A stretch of 64,000 nucleotides of DNA. Source: Tardiphaga sp. P9-11 (GTDB lineage: Bacteria; Pseudomonadota; Alphaproteobacteria; Rhizobiales; Xanthobacteraceae). A program made the translations under genes and the position numbers. The stretch lies in contig NZ_NPKQ01000011.1 in assembly GCF_008329525.1 (NCBI RefSeq), positions 62,001 through 126,000 on the forward strand. The letters run 5' to 3'. The notes beneath the pieces are model-generated. The model was not told the origin of the DNA. It ran no database searches and worked only from the letters and a program-made list of their open reading frames with translations. Below are positions 1 to 8,677 of the stretch, piece after piece (within the stretch, counting starts at the first letter, position 1; each line of letters starts with the position of its first letter).

Positions 1-159
1 GCGATTGACCAGACGGACATCAAGACGCTCCTCAATGCCGCGCAAGGCGTGGCTCAGCGCGGAGGCAGACACGCCAAGCTCAACGGCGGCATTGCGAAAG
101 CTGCGATGGCGGGCAATCGCGAGAAAGGTGGCGAGGTCGGCCGGGCCGATCAGGCTCAT
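1..159 (-). CDS. LysR-family transcriptional regulator, N-terminal part only (gene runs off the window)
   Basis: The first 53 residues of a LysR-type regulator are present; the rest lies beyond the left edge. The start is the ATG at 157-159 on the minus strand (MSLIGPADLATF). What is visible is the winged helix-turn-helix: the stretch FRNAAVELGVSASALSHAL followed by IEERLDVRLVNR is the family's DNA-recognition helix and turn. It points away from the short-chain dehydrogenase at 280, the usual arrangement of a LysR regulator and its target. The effector domain is not in view, so nothing can be said about the ligand. Confidence 0.85.
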   Translation of the reverse strand, partial: MSLIGPADLATFLAIARHRSFRNAAVELGVSASALSHALRGIEERLDVRLVNR

Positions 160-208
160 TGTTGAATCCAGCTCATGAACACATGGAATAAATAGAGGAT
201 TATTTCAG

Positions 209-227
209 TTCTAGCGAGCCGCTAGTT
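209..227. promoter_or_regulatory. Inverted repeat in the divergent LysR/dehydrogenase intergenic region, possible operator
   Basis: CTAGCG-agc-CGCTAG is a perfect 6-3-6 dyad at 211-225, lying between the divergent LysR gene (starts 159) and the dehydrogenase (starts 280). LysR regulators usually bind short dyads in such gaps, so this is a candidate operator. The assignment is inference; no promoter elements were recognised with confidence around it. Confidence 0.35.
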
Positions 228-279
228 TCCTCCCATCAGCCCGGCACTGACGCGGGGCCATTACCAAAGGGAGACCACC

Positions 280-1119
280 ATGCGTGTCTGGTTCATTACA
301 GGAGCATCCCGCGGTTTCGGCGCCCTCATTGCGGCGGAGGCCTTGGCCCAGGGCGATGCCGTCGCTGCAACGGCCCGCGACCCCAAAGCCGTCACCGCAC
401 GTCTCGGCACCCATGAGCGCCTGCTGGCGACGCGGCTCGATGTCACCAGCGAGACCGAGGCCCATGAGGCCGCAGGTCAGGCCGTGAAGAAATTCGGCCG
501 CATCGATGTGCTGATCAACAATGCCGGCTATGGCCTGCTCGGCGCGATCGAGGAAGCCAGTGCCAAGGAAGTCGAACGCCTCTATGCCACCAACGTATTC
601 GGCCTGCTCGGCGTTACCCGCGCGGTACTGCCGCATATGCGCCGGCAGGGCTCGGGTCACGTCATGAACATTTCATCCGTCGGCGGATATGCGGGCTTTC
701 CGGGCTGGGGCGTCTATGGCTCGACCAAGTTCGCGGTCGAAGGCATCAGTGAAGCGCTGGCCGCCGAAGTCGCGCCGCTCGGCATCCATGTGACGGTGGT
801 CGAGCCCGGCTTCTTCCGCACCGACTTTCTGGACGACAATTCTCTGGTACGCACGACACTGGAGATCGGCGACTATCACGCCACCGTCGGCGAGACTCGC
901 GGCCATGCCGCCGACGCCAATCATGCGCAGCCCGGCGATCCCAGCAAGCTGGCAAAGGCCTTCATGCAGCTCGCGGCTGCCAAGACCCCTCCGACCCGTC
1001 TGCCGCTCGGCAGCGACACGGTTGCGCGGATTGAGAGCAAGCACGCTTTTGTCGAAAAGGAACTGGCTGCATGGCGCGACGTGGCCAGATCGACAGACTT
1101 CGTGACACCGAGCGCCTGA
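280..1119 (+). CDS. Short-chain dehydrogenase/reductase (classical SDR)
   Basis: A 279-residue NAD(P)-dependent oxidoreductase of the classical SDR family. It shows the cofactor motif TGASRGFG (7-14), NNAG (80-83), the catalytic Ser in NISS (about 132) and the YxxxK pair Tyr146/Lys150. The start has a good ribosome binding site (GGGAGA at 269-274). The C-terminal part resembles the SDR subgroup annotated as oxidoreductases acting on diverse carbonyl or alcohol substrates, and the substrate cannot be read from sequence. The divergent LysR gene is its probable regulator. Confidence 0.88.
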   Translation: MRVWFITGASRGFGALIAAEALAQGDAVAATARDPKAVTARLGTHERLLATRLDVTSETEAHEAAGQAVKKFGRIDVLINNAGYGLLGAIEEASAKEVERLYATNVFGLLGVTRAVLPHMRRQGSGHVMNISSVGGYAGFPGWGVYGSTKFAVEGISEALAAEVAPLGIHVTVVEPGFFRTDFLDDNSLVRTTLEIGDYHATVGETRGHAADANHAQPGDPSKLAKAFMQLAAAKTPPTRLPLGSDTVARIESKHAFVEKELAAWRDVARSTDFVTPSA

Positions 1120-1229
1120 ACGCCTGACTTCAAGACACGACGTTGCGACGAAGCAATCCAGAGCTAGAGAGGGAATTGGATCGCTTCGTCGCGTCGCTCC
1201 TTGCCAGAACGTGGCGACTATTGCCGTGC

Positions 1230-1850
1230 TCAGGCAAGTATCGGCTGCAGAGGCTGCGCTGCGAGGCGCCAGACCGCACAGGGATTTCCCGCTGGCACCG
1301 CATCGATCTGCTTTTCAAATCGCACTTGCTTCCAGTCGCCCGGCGTCGGCGCGAATATGAAGCCGGCCTTGCGGGCCAGTGCGAGCATTGCCTCGTTGGA
1401 GCGCAATGTATCACCGTAGAGATGTTCGGCGCCCAGCGCCGCAGCACGACATTCCAGGTTGGACAGGAGCGCCGCGCCGATGCCCTGCCCTTGCATGGAA
1501 TCGGCAACGGACAGGCCCAGTTCGAAACGGGATGTCACTTCATCGAGCGCGTAGCGTGCTTCGCCGACAATGGCCTCCGAGCCATTGCTCCAAATTGTCG
1601 CGATGACCGAGAAGCTGTCGGCCTCGCCGATATGGATGAACTTGTCGAGCTGCCCCGCCGGCAATTCGCTGGCGGCGCCCATCAGGCGGTTGTAGCGCGA
1701 CCGCACCGACAGGCCACGAAAATAGGCCTGCAGCGCGTCCGCATCGTGAAGTTCTACAAACCGAACCGTCACCGCAGCACCGCTGCGTGACAACACCACA
1801 TCGGAATACTGACCGAGGTCATCGAGGTTGAGATGTTGCATGACAGTCAC
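1230..1850 (-). CDS. GNAT-family N-acetyltransferase
   Basis: A 206-residue protein with the GNAT fold in its second half. The acetyl-CoA-binding P-loop reads QGQGIGAALL, followed by a helix with RAAALGAEHLYG and the conserved LALARKAGF region near the C-terminus. The N-terminal part (DADALQAYFRGLSVRSRYNRLMG) resembles the GNAT domains found at the C-terminus of protein acetyltransferases that act on acyl-CoA synthetases. A protein substrate is therefore possible but not shown. It is followed 22 bases upstream by the DUF1127 gene on the same strand, so the two may be co-transcribed. Confidence 0.82.
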   Translation of the reverse strand: MTVMQHLNLDDLGQYSDVVLSRSGAAVTVRFVELHDADALQAYFRGLSVRSRYNRLMGAASELPAGQLDKFIHIGEADSFSVIATIWSNGSEAIVGEARYALDEVTSRFELGLSVADSMQGQGIGAALLSNLECRAAALGAEHLYGDTLRSNEAMLALARKAGFIFAPTPGDWKQVRFEKQIDAVPAGNPCAVWRLAAQPLQPILA

Positions 1851-1871
1851 TCCTTGACGATCGGATCGCCC

Positions 1872-2075
1872 TTACGCGCGCCAGAAAGGCTTGCTGGCCT
1901 CGGCCATCACGTCGCCCACTGACAGGCCGGCGTCATGGATGTCGCGCTCGCTCCAATGCGCGAGTTCGCCGCGCTGATGAGCTCGTTCCCGCCACGTATG
2001 AACGGTTTCCACGACCGTCGCGACGACGCCAGAGGCATGATGATTTGTCATCGATTCATGGGTGCAAGTAGACAT
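1872..2075 (-). CDS. DUF1127 small protein
   Basis: A 67-residue protein with the C-terminal DUF1127 pattern: W (about 28), RGELAHWSERDIHDAGLS and a basic/aromatic end. DUF1127 proteins are short, alphaproteobacterial-rich, Arg-bearing proteins. Some bind RNA or affect sRNA turnover and phosphate or carbon metabolism, but the role of this one is unknown. A strong Shine-Dalgarno (AGGAGAG) precedes the ATG by about 6 bases. It diverges from the LysR gene at 2210, and the shared gap contains a perfect dyad. Confidence 0.75.
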   Translation of the reverse strand: MSTCTHESMTNHHASGVVATVVETVHTWRERAHQRGELAHWSERDIHDAGLSVGDVMAEASKPFWRA

Positions 2076-2129
2076 TTTGCTCTCCTGAAGCTAAATTTAT
2101 ACAGCCAATATTTGCTTCATTCTCCAATC

Positions 2130-2147
2130 GCACAAACGACATTGTGC
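2130..2147. promoter_or_regulatory. Perfect 6-6-6 dyad in the DUF1127/LysR intergenic region, possible operator
   Basis: GCACAA-N6-TTGTGC is an exact inverted repeat 55 bases upstream of the DUF1127 gene and 63 bases upstream of the LysR-type gene. Position and symmetry fit autoregulation by the LysR protein. This is inference from position only. Confidence 0.4.
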
Positions 2148-2209
2148 ACCGCATCACATGAGAGAAATTCATGTATAACTGAGAGCTGGATAACCAAGGG
2201 AGAGCATCA

Positions 2210-3109
2210 ATGAGCGCCCGATTGCCGTCACTCAACGGGCTCCGCGCTTTCGAGGCTGCGGCGCGGCTTCTGAGCTTCACCAATGCGGCGAACGAGCTGA
2301 GCGTCACGCAGACGGCGATCAGCCATCAGATCAAGCGGCTGGAAGAAGAACTCGGCCTCAAACTGTTCATTCGGCAGAACCGCGCTTTGGCGCTGACGCC
2401 GCAGGGCCGCGACTATCTGCCGGGCGTGCGGGCAGCGTTCAACGACCTGCGTCTCGCGACCGACCGGCTAAAGCGCCGGGACAACGATCATGTGCTGACG
2501 GTGAGCACGCTGGCCTCAATGGCCTCGAAATGGCTCCTGCCACGCATCTCAGCATTCCAGAAAGCCCATCCCGATATCGATGTCCGCATCACCACATCGA
2601 CGAGCATGGTCGATTTCAAGAGCGGCGATGTCGATGCCGCGATCCGCTACGGCCGCGGCCAATGGCCGGGCCTGCGCGCCGATTGGCTGACGGCAGACGA
2701 TCTGTTTCCGGTCTGCAGCCCGGCGCTGCTCACCGGCAAGAAGGCCCTGCTGAAGCCGCAGGATCTCGCAAGCTATACGCTACTACATTCGAGCGGTGGC
2801 TATGACGATGACTGGCGGCTCTGGCTCACCGCGGCAGGATTGCCGACCGATATTTCAAAGCAACCGGGCCTGACCTTCGACATGATTTTCATGACGTTGC
2901 AGGCGGCGATCGACGGCCTCGGCGTCGCCATCGGCCGCACCACCTATGTGGAGGGCGATCTTGCCAAGGGCCGGCTGGTGGTGCCCTTCGACATGCGCAT
3001 GCCCGCCGATGCCGGCTTCTACCTGGTGTCCCCCGAAGCCTCGTCGGATTCGCGGAAACTGAAGGCTTTTCGCGACTGGCTGCTCTCCCAGGCTCCCCCA
3101 AGAGGTTGA
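2210..3109 (+). CDS. LysR-family transcriptional regulator, GcvA-like
   Basis: A 299-residue full-length LysR regulator. Residues 6-65 form the winged helix-turn-helix (NGLRAFEAAARLLSFTNAA, then QTAISHQIKRLEEELGLKLF). Residues about 90-295 form the periplasmic-binding-like effector domain. The opening LPSLNGLRAFEAAAR and the sequence of the recognition helix are typical of the GcvA subgroup. It lies directly upstream of the MFS symporter gene on the same strand and could control it, the divergent DUF1127 gene, or both. Confidence 0.88.
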   Translation: MSARLPSLNGLRAFEAAARLLSFTNAANELSVTQTAISHQIKRLEEELGLKLFIRQNRALALTPQGRDYLPGVRAAFNDLRLATDRLKRRDNDHVLTVSTLASMASKWLLPRISAFQKAHPDIDVRITTSTSMVDFKSGDVDAAIRYGRGQWPGLRADWLTADDLFPVCSPALLTGKKALLKPQDLASYTLLHSSGGYDDDWRLWLTAAGLPTDISKQPGLTFDMIFMTLQAAIDGLGVAIGRTTYVEGDLAKGRLVVPFDMRMPADAGFYLVSPEASSDSRKLKAFRDWLLSQAPPRG

Positions 3110-3224
3110 TCCGCCTACGCGTTTTGGGTTGGACGGTCGCGCTTGATGTGGCAGATTGTCGCATAACGGCAGCCCAACTGCCCGGCCGCGCGCTTCGCCG
3201 GTCGTCCGTGACCGGGAGAGAACG

Positions 3225-4544
3225 ATGACGGCATCCAACACGACACTTGCCCAGCCTGCCGAGCTCAAGTCGCGTCTCGGCGCCATCCTGCGCTCGACGT
3301 CGGGCAATTTCCTCGAACAGTTCGATTTCTTCCTGTTCGGCTTCTACGCCACCGCGATCTCCAAGGCATTCTTCCCGCCCGGTAACGACACCAACGCGCT
3401 GCTGCTGACCTTCACCACCTTCTGGCTCGGCGCCTTGATGCGCCCGCTCGGCGCGATCTTCCTCGGCGCCTATATCGATCGCATCGGCCGTCGCAAGGGC
3501 CTGATCGTGACGCTGGCGATCATGGCGCTCGGCACCGTCTTCATCGCGGTGTGCCCAACCTATGCCTCGATCGGCATCGCCGCGCCGATCATCGTGCTGA
3601 TCGGCCGGTTGCTGCAGGGCTTCTCTGCCGGTGTCGAGCTCGGCGGCGTCTCGGTCTATCTGTTTGAAATTTCGACGCCCGGCAATCGCGGCTTCTACAC
3701 GTCGTTCCAGTCGGCGAGCCAGCAGGTCGCTATCTTCGTCGCTGCGCTGCTCGGCTTCTTCCTGAGCGAGGTCATGCCCGCCGATCAGGTCGCGGCTTGG
3801 GGCTGGCGCATTCCGTTCTTTGTCGGCTGCCTGATCGTGCCGTTCATCTTTGTGCTGCGCCGCTCACTGGAAGAGACCCCGGCATTCCTGGCCATGAAGA
3901 AGCATCCGACGGCGTCGGAGATCTTCGCGTCGGCTGCGGTGAACTGGAAGATCATCGTGCTCGGCATGTTCCTCGCCGCGATGACCACCGTGACCTTCTA
4001 CTTCGTCACCGTGTACACGCCGACCTTCGGCAAGAACGTGCTGAAGCTCTCGACGCAGGACAGCCTGCTGGTGACGCTCGCGGTGGCCGTCACCAACTTC
4101 ATCTGGAATCCGGTCGGCGGAGCACTGTCCGATCGCATCGGGCGCAGGCCCGTATTGTTGGCGATCTCGGGCCTCGCGCTTGTGACGGCCTATCCCGCTT
4201 TGCTCTGGCTCACCGCGAATCCGACATTCGGCAAGATGCTCGCCGTGGAAATGTTGTTCTCGTTTTACTTCGGCATGTACAGCGGAACGATGCTGGGCGC
4301 TCTGGTCGAGATCGTTCCGGCGCATGTGCGCACGACCTGCTTCTCGCTGGCCTTCGCCCTCGCCGCGGCTTTGTTCGGCACCTTCACGCCGCTCGCCTCG
4401 ACATGGCTGATCGAACACACCGCGGACCGCGCCTCCCCCGGCTTCTGGCTGATGTTCGCGGCAGCGAGCGGCTTCCTGGCAACGCTGGCGATCTATCGTG
4501 GCGGCGGCCAGACCGTGGAAGCGCCCAAGCCTGTTCCCGCCTAG
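3225..4544 (+). CDS. MFS metabolite:H+ symporter, citrate/tricarballylate type
   Basis: A 12-transmembrane major facilitator protein. The open frame extends upstream to 3156, but the ATG at 3225 has a GGGAGAG ribosome binding site and gives the usual N-terminus (439 residues). Residues 20-200 resemble citrate and tricarballylate H+ symporters ([29 protein letters not shown] loop 2-3 motif; [13 protein letters not shown] in helix 4). The second-half motif [10 protein letters not shown] is also present. The probable substrate is a di- or tricarboxylate, taken up across the inner membrane with protons. The LysR gene just upstream is a plausible regulator. Confidence 0.82.
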   Translation: MTASNTTLAQPAELKSRLGAILRSTSGNFLEQFDFFLFGFYATAISKAFFPPGNDTNALLLTFTTFWLGALMRPLGAIFLGAYIDRIGRRKGLIVTLAIMALGTVFIAVCPTYASIGIAAPIIVLIGRLLQGFSAGVELGGVSVYLFEISTPGNRGFYTSFQSASQQVAIFVAALLGFFLSEVMPADQVAAWGWRIPFFVGCLIVPFIFVLRRSLEETPAFLAMKKHPTASEIFASAAVNWKIIVLGMFLAAMTTVTFYFVTVYTPTFGKNVLKLSTQDSLLVTLAVAVTNFIWNPVGGALSDRIGRRPVLLAISGLALVTAYPALLWLTANPTFGKMLAVEMLFSFYFGMYSGTMLGALVEIVPAHVRTTCFSLAFALAAALFGTFTPLASTWLIEHTADRASPGFWLMFAAASGFLATLAIYRGGGQTVEAPKPVPA

Positions 4545-4637
4545 GCTGCAGCATCGACATCAAGGCATCACGTGTTCGCGAGCAGATTGCCATCCGAAAC
4601 ATGCTAGAAGTCTGGCCTGTTTCGGATGGAGCTTGCG

Positions 4638-5594
4638 ATGAATCGGACGACACTGGCCGCGGTTATCACTCTTCTCACGCTGACGCCTGCGCTCGCGCAG
4701 CAGGCATCTCCGCCGTCGGCACCGCCGCCGCCCGACTTCTCCAAGGTCGAGATCAAGACCACAGACCTCGGCGACGGCGTCTACATGCTCGAAGGCCAGG
4801 GCGGCAACATGACGCTGGCGACGGCCAAGTCGGGCGCCATTCTCGTTGACAGTCAGTTTGCGCCGCTGCACGACAAGATCAAGGCGGCCATCACTGCGGT
4901 GACGCCGCAGCCGGTGAAGTATCTGGTCAACACGCATTTCCACGGCGACCACACCGGCGGCAATGAAGCCTTCGCCAACGAGGGCACGACGATCGTCGCT
5001 CACATCAAGGTCCGGACAAAGCTGAAAAAAGGCTCCGCCAATTTCCTGACCGGCGCGCAGAACCCGCCGGCACCGAAAGCCGCCAGGCCGGTGACGACCT
5101 ATACCAATCAGCTCAAGCTCAGTCTGCGCGGTCGCATCGCCGAACTGCGCCACCCCGATAACGCCCATACCGACGGCGACACCTATGTCTACTTCAAGAG
5201 CGCCAATGTCATTGCAACCGGCGACACATTCACCAATGGACGCTATCCTAATATCGACACCCTCAACGGCGGCAACATCAAGGGCATGATCGCCGCGACC
5301 GATGCCTATCTGAAGCTGGCCAACGACAGTACCAAGATCGTTCCAGGTCATGGCCCTCTGGCGAACAAGGCTGCGCTGGTCGGGTACCGCGCCATGCTGG
5401 TGACAGCCCGCGATCGCATGACCACGCTGATCAAGGAGGGCAAGACCGAGGACGACGTCCTGGCGGCCAAGCCCTTCGCCGATCTCGATGCGAAGTGGGC
5501 GCCGAACGAGACGGCCAGCAAGAACTTCATTCGCGCGGTTTATACGTCGCTGGCGAAAAAGCCTTGGATCAAACCGTGGGGCAAGAAATCATGA
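4638..5594 (+). CDS. Secreted metallo-beta-lactamase-fold hydrolase
   Basis: A 318-residue protein with an N-terminal signal peptide (about 1-20, cut after ALA). The metal-binding motif THFHGDHTGG places ligands at His100, His102, Asp104 and His105. Further ligands are likely in HPDNAHTDGD (His) and the PGHG near the end. Start at 4638 is preferred over an ATG four codons upstream because it begins the signal peptide (MNRTTLAAV). It acts in the periplasm. The family includes class B3-like lactamases and many hydrolases of unknown substrate, and the sequence does not settle which. It overlaps the next gene by ATGA, so the two are translationally coupled. Confidence 0.82.
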   Translation: MNRTTLAAVITLLTLTPALAQQASPPSAPPPPDFSKVEIKTTDLGDGVYMLEGQGGNMTLATAKSGAILVDSQFAPLHDKIKAAITAVTPQPVKYLVNTHFHGDHTGGNEAFANEGTTIVAHIKVRTKLKKGSANFLTGAQNPPAPKAARPVTTYTNQLKLSLRGRIAELRHPDNAHTDGDTYVYFKSANVIATGDTFTNGRYPNIDTLNGGNIKGMIAATDAYLKLANDSTKIVPGHGPLANKAALVGYRAMLVTARDRMTTLIKEGKTEDDVLAAKPFADLDAKWAPNETASKNFIRAVYTSLAKKPWIKPWGKKS

Positions 5595-6079
5595 GAGATC
5601 TCGTCCTCCTCGCCGAGAAGATCGCCATCGAGCTGATCGCGCGCAAGCAGACCATCGGCGTCGCAGAATCCTCCACCGGCGGATTGATCTCCGCCGCACT
5701 GCTGGCCGTGCCTGGCGCCTCCGCCTATTTCATCGGCGGTGGTGTGATCTATACGCGCGATGCGCGGCGCGTGTTGATGGATATTTCCGATGACGCGTTT
5801 CGGATACCGGGCATGCGCTCGTCTTCAGAGCCCTACGCACAACTGCTAGCAACGCAGATCCGCACCCGCCTCGGCTGCGACTGGGGACTGTCGGAGACCG
5901 GAGCCACCGGCCCCTCCGGCAATCGCTATGGCGACGCCGCCGGCCATAGCTGCATGGCCGTCGCCGGCCCTCGGAACGAGGTCATGACGCTGGAGACCGG
6001 CAGTAATGACCGGTCTGGCAACATGCACAGTTTCGCGCAGACGGCATTGACGTTTCTGCTGAAGAATTTGGCGGGGTAG
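5591..6079 (+). CDS. CinA-like C-terminal domain protein (nicotinamide-nucleotide amidohydrolase, PncC type)
   Basis: A 162-residue stand-alone CinA C-terminal domain. Such proteins deamidate nicotinamide mononucleotide to nicotinic acid mononucleotide in pyridine nucleotide recycling. Recognisable segments are GVAESSTGGLISAALLAVPGA near the N-terminus, where the more common Cys of AESCTGG is Ser. SETGATGPSGNRYGD in the middle is the conserved GxxGP region. The ATGA overlap with the upstream hydrolase gene implies coupled translation. The next gene converges on it with only a 7-base gap, so no terminator lies between them. Confidence 0.8.
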   Translation: MRDLVLLAEKIAIELIARKQTIGVAESSTGGLISAALLAVPGASAYFIGGGVIYTRDARRVLMDISDDAFRIPGMRSSSEPYAQLLATQIRTRLGCDWGLSETGATGPSGNRYGDAAGHSCMAVAGPRNEVMTLETGSNDRSGNMHSFAQTALTFLLKNLAG

Positions 6080-6086
6080 GAAGGCG

Positions 6087-7070
6087 TCAGGCCGGCACTG
6101 CCGCTGCCGCCTGCTCCGCCAGAATACACCGCACTACGCGATTGTCCGCGAGTTCGACATTCGGCGGCGGCGCTTCGACACAGCGCGGCTGGGCGAATTT
6201 ACAGCGTGGCGCGAAGGAGCAGTTCACCGGCGGCTTGTCCAGCGACGGTGGCGTGCCCGGAATGGTCTCCAGCCGCGCGCCGCGCTTGGCGCCATGCACC
6301 GTGGAGGCCAGCAGCCCCTGCGGATAGGGATGCACGGCCGAGCGCACGATCTGGCTCAGCGTGCCCTGTTCGACGATCTGGCCGGCATACATCACCGCGA
6401 CACGGTCGCAGATCTCGATGGCCACGCCGATATCATGCGTCACGAAGATGATCGACATGCCGAATTCGCGCTGCAGCTCGCGCAGCAACAGCAGTATCTG
6501 GATCTGCACGGTGGCATCGAGCGCGGTGGTCGGCTCGTCCGCGAGCAGGATCTTCGGCTTGCAGGCCAGCGCCAGCGCGATCATCGCACGCTGCCGCATG
6601 CCGCCGGACATTTCATGCGGATAGGCATCGAGGCGACGCTTCGCAGAGGGAATGCGCACGACCTCGAGCATTTCGAGCGCGCGCTTCACACCCTCGGCCT
6701 GGGTCTTGCCCTCGTGGCGCATCACGCTTTCCGCGATCTGCTGACCGATCGTATAAACGGGATCCAGCGCCAGCGCCGGTTCCTGGAAGATCATCGACAC
6801 CGTCTGGCCGCGAAAGGCCGAGAGCTCGTCGTCGTCGAGCGCCAGCACGTCCTTGCCGAGCACATTCACCGTGCCGGTGATCTGCGTGCGCTTCTTCGGC
6901 AACAGCCGCATCAGCGCGCGCAAGGTGACGCTCTTGCCCGAACCGGACTCGCCGAGCAGGCCGAGCACCTCGCCCTCACCGAGCGTCAGGTTGAGATCAT
7001 TCACCGCATAGACGGTGCGCTCGCCGCCGAACCGGACGTTGAGATTGCGAACGTCGACAAGATTGCTCAT
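6087..7070 (-). CDS. Peptide/nickel-type ABC transporter ATPase, DppD-like
   Basis: A 327-residue nucleotide-binding subunit. It has Walker A GESGSGKS (about 43-50), Q-loop FQEPALALDP, signature SGGMRQR, Walker B ILLADEPTTALD and the switch His in THDIG. The C-terminal oligopeptide/dipeptide extension carries four cysteines (CSFAPRCKFAQPRC plus a later Cys). These resemble the ligands of the iron-sulfur cluster reported for some Opp/Dpp ATPases. The start chosen (7070) overlaps the amidase stop by ATGA; an upstream in-frame start at 7085 is less likely. It is the last gene of the operon, separated from its partner ATPase by the amidase pair. Confidence 0.9.
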   Translation of the reverse strand: MSNLVDVRNLNVRFGGERTVYAVNDLNLTLGEGEVLGLLGESGSGKSVTLRALMRLLPKKRTQITGTVNVLGKDVLALDDDELSAFRGQTVSMIFQEPALALDPVYTIGQQIAESVMRHEGKTQAEGVKRALEMLEVVRIPSAKRRLDAYPHEMSGGMRQRAMIALALACKPKILLADEPTTALDATVQIQILLLLRELQREFGMSIIFVTHDIGVAIEICDRVAVMYAGQIVEQGTLSQIVRSAVHPYPQGLLASTVHGAKRGARLETIPGTPPSLDKPPVNCSFAPRCKFAQPRCVEAPPPNVELADNRVVRCILAEQAAAAVPA

Positions 7071-8482
7071 GCCAACTCCGGGCACTGTTTGTGGAAGTCG
7101 GTCGCGCGCTGGAAGGCCGCGCCAATGGTCAGCAACGTCGTTTCATCGAACGGCCGACCGATCAGCTGCATGCCCACCGGCAGCTTGGACTTGGTGAAGC
7201 CGGCCGGAATCGAGAGACCGGGCAGACCGAGATAGTTGATCGGGCGCGTGAAGCGCGTCAACCGCTGGATCATTGCTTCGGCACCCGAGCTATTGCCGAC
7301 ATCGGTCTCCGCAATGGTCGGCGCCGCGCCGGGCGAAACCGGTGCGAGGACGGCATCAGTGCCGGTCACGGCGGCCAGATAGGCCGCAAGCGCCGGGCCG
7401 CGCCAGCGCAGCGCCTCGATATAGGACACGCCGGTGATCGCGAGGCCGTTTTGCAAACGCATCAGCACCTGCGCGCCGTAATCCTGTGGACGCTCGATCA
7501 TCCAGCGCTTGTGCATTGCTGCGGCTTCCGTCGCGAGCACGAACTGACAGGCCGCCGTGAGCTGGCCCTGATTGGGCAAATCGACCTCAACGATCTTGAC
7601 GCCATCGTCTTTCAGCGTCGCGATGGTGTTCTGCAGAATGGCAGCAGTATCGATGTCCAGATCATCGACATAGAACGCTTTGGGAATGCCGACGGTCATG
7701 CCTTTGGCGGACGCGCGTGTCGCCACCATGTAGTCCGGCACAGGGAGCGTGCTACAGGTCGGATCGAGCGGATCGGCACCGGCCATCAGACCCGTCAGCA
7801 GCGCGCAATCCTCGACGGTACGCGCCAGCGGGCCGACCGTATCCAGCGATTGCGACAGCGGCATCGCCCCGGCGCGACTCACCAGACCGACGGTCGTCTT
7901 CAAACCGGAGACGCCGCAGAAATGCGCCGGCAGGCGGATCGATCCGCCGGTGTCGGAACCCAACGCCGCGAACGTGAGACGCGCCGCAACGGCAGAGCCA
8001 GAACCCGACGACGAACCGCCGGTGACGTGATCGACGTGCCAGGGATTATGCACGGCGCCGTAATGCACGTTGTGGCCGAGCGGGCCGTAGGCGAACTCCA
8101 CCATCTGCAACGAACCGAGCCGCACCGTGCCGGCATCCTTCAGGCGTTGCAGTGACGTTGCCGTCGTGGTGGCAACCCAGTCGCGGCGAATATGCGAGCC
8201 GCATGTCACGACGTGTCCCTCGTCGTAATACATGTCCTTGTGCGCCAGCGGCACGCCATGCAGTGCGCCGCGGCTCTGCCCCCTGGCAAGCGCGGCGTCG
8301 GCCGCGGCCGCCGCCGCTAGCGCTGCATCGGCCTCGATCGACATATAGGCGTTGAGGCTCGGCTGAGACTTCGCAGCGCGATCGAGGCACGACTGCGTGA
8401 CTTCGCGTGACGAAATCTTCTTCGTGGCGATCGCGTCAACGACTTCCGTCAGCGACAGCAATGCGGGTTCGGTAACACTCAT
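7067..8482 (-). CDS. Amidase-signature hydrolase, AtzE/GatA-like
   Basis: A 471-residue amidase-signature enzyme with the complete Ser-cisSer-Lys triad: Lys82 (AHKD), cis-Ser157 (TGGSSSGSGS) and nucleophile Ser181 (GSDTGGSIRLP). Family members hydrolyse amide or urea-type C-N bonds in the cytoplasm. Both ends overlap neighbours by ATGA (the AtzG-like gene upstream, the DppD-like ATPase gene downstream), so translation of the three is coupled. Because it travels with an AtzG-like small subunit, the closest functional analogy is 1-carboxybiuret hydrolase AtzE. Its placement in an ABC importer operon suggests it acts on the imported compound. The actual substrate is unknown. Confidence 0.87.
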   Translation of the reverse strand: MSVTEPALLSLTEVVDAIATKKISSREVTQSCLDRAAKSQPSLNAYMSIEADAALAAAAAADAALARGQSRGALHGVPLAHKDMYYDEGHVVTCGSHIRRDWVATTTATSLQRLKDAGTVRLGSLQMVEFAYGPLGHNVHYGAVHNPWHVDHVTGGSSSGSGSAVAARLTFAALGSDTGGSIRLPAHFCGVSGLKTTVGLVSRAGAMPLSQSLDTVGPLARTVEDCALLTGLMAGADPLDPTCSTLPVPDYMVATRASAKGMTVGIPKAFYVDDLDIDTAAILQNTIATLKDDGVKIVEVDLPNQGQLTAACQFVLATEAAAMHKRWMIERPQDYGAQVLMRLQNGLAITGVSYIEALRWRGPALAAYLAAVTGTDAVLAPVSPGAAPTIAETDVGNSSGAEAMIQRLTRFTRPINYLGLPGLSIPAGFTKSKLPVGMQLIGRPFDETTLLTIGAAFQRATDFHKQCPELA

Positions 8483-8676
8483 TTGGCAGCCTTCGTATTC
8501 TGAACAGCGAGGAAGGTCGCAGGCTCGAGATCGAACGGCAGGGTGCCGGCCACGGCCGCGAATCCTTCGAAGGCCGGACCGATCGAATTGGCGATGCGCT
8601 CCGCAACCTCATCAGAGGCGGGAAGACCGCTGACCTCGGTCAGCGCCTTGATCTGCTTGGCAGTCGGTTTGGTCAT
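8479..8676 (-). CDS. AtzG-like (DUF4089) small amidase partner subunit
   Basis: A 65-residue protein with the features of the AtzG-like family: an N-terminal helix, a second helix IANSIGPAFEGFAAVAG, and the C-terminal LPFDLEPATFLAV. The pattern Glu-Pro-Ala-x-Phe just before the end is characteristic. In the cyanuric acid pathway AtzG is a GatC-like subunit that wraps around the amidase AtzE and is needed for its stability. Here it is directly upstream of the amidase with a 4-base ATGA overlap, which supports a two-subunit enzyme. The family call rests on remembered pattern and context, not on a profile search. Confidence 0.68.
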   Translation of the reverse strand: MTKPTAKQIKALTEVSGLPASDEVAERIANSIGPAFEGFAAVAGTLPFDLEPATFLAVQNTKAAK

Positions 8677-8677
8677 C

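Noticed and set aside
1143-1790. A 215-codon plus-strand frame over the GNAT gene
   Set aside because: Antisense to a protein with a clear acetyl-CoA-binding loop; no ribosome binding site or family match.
3797-4849. A 350-codon plus-strand frame overlapping the MFS gene and the hydrolase gene
   Set aside because: It crosses two real genes in another frame and its translation has no family features.
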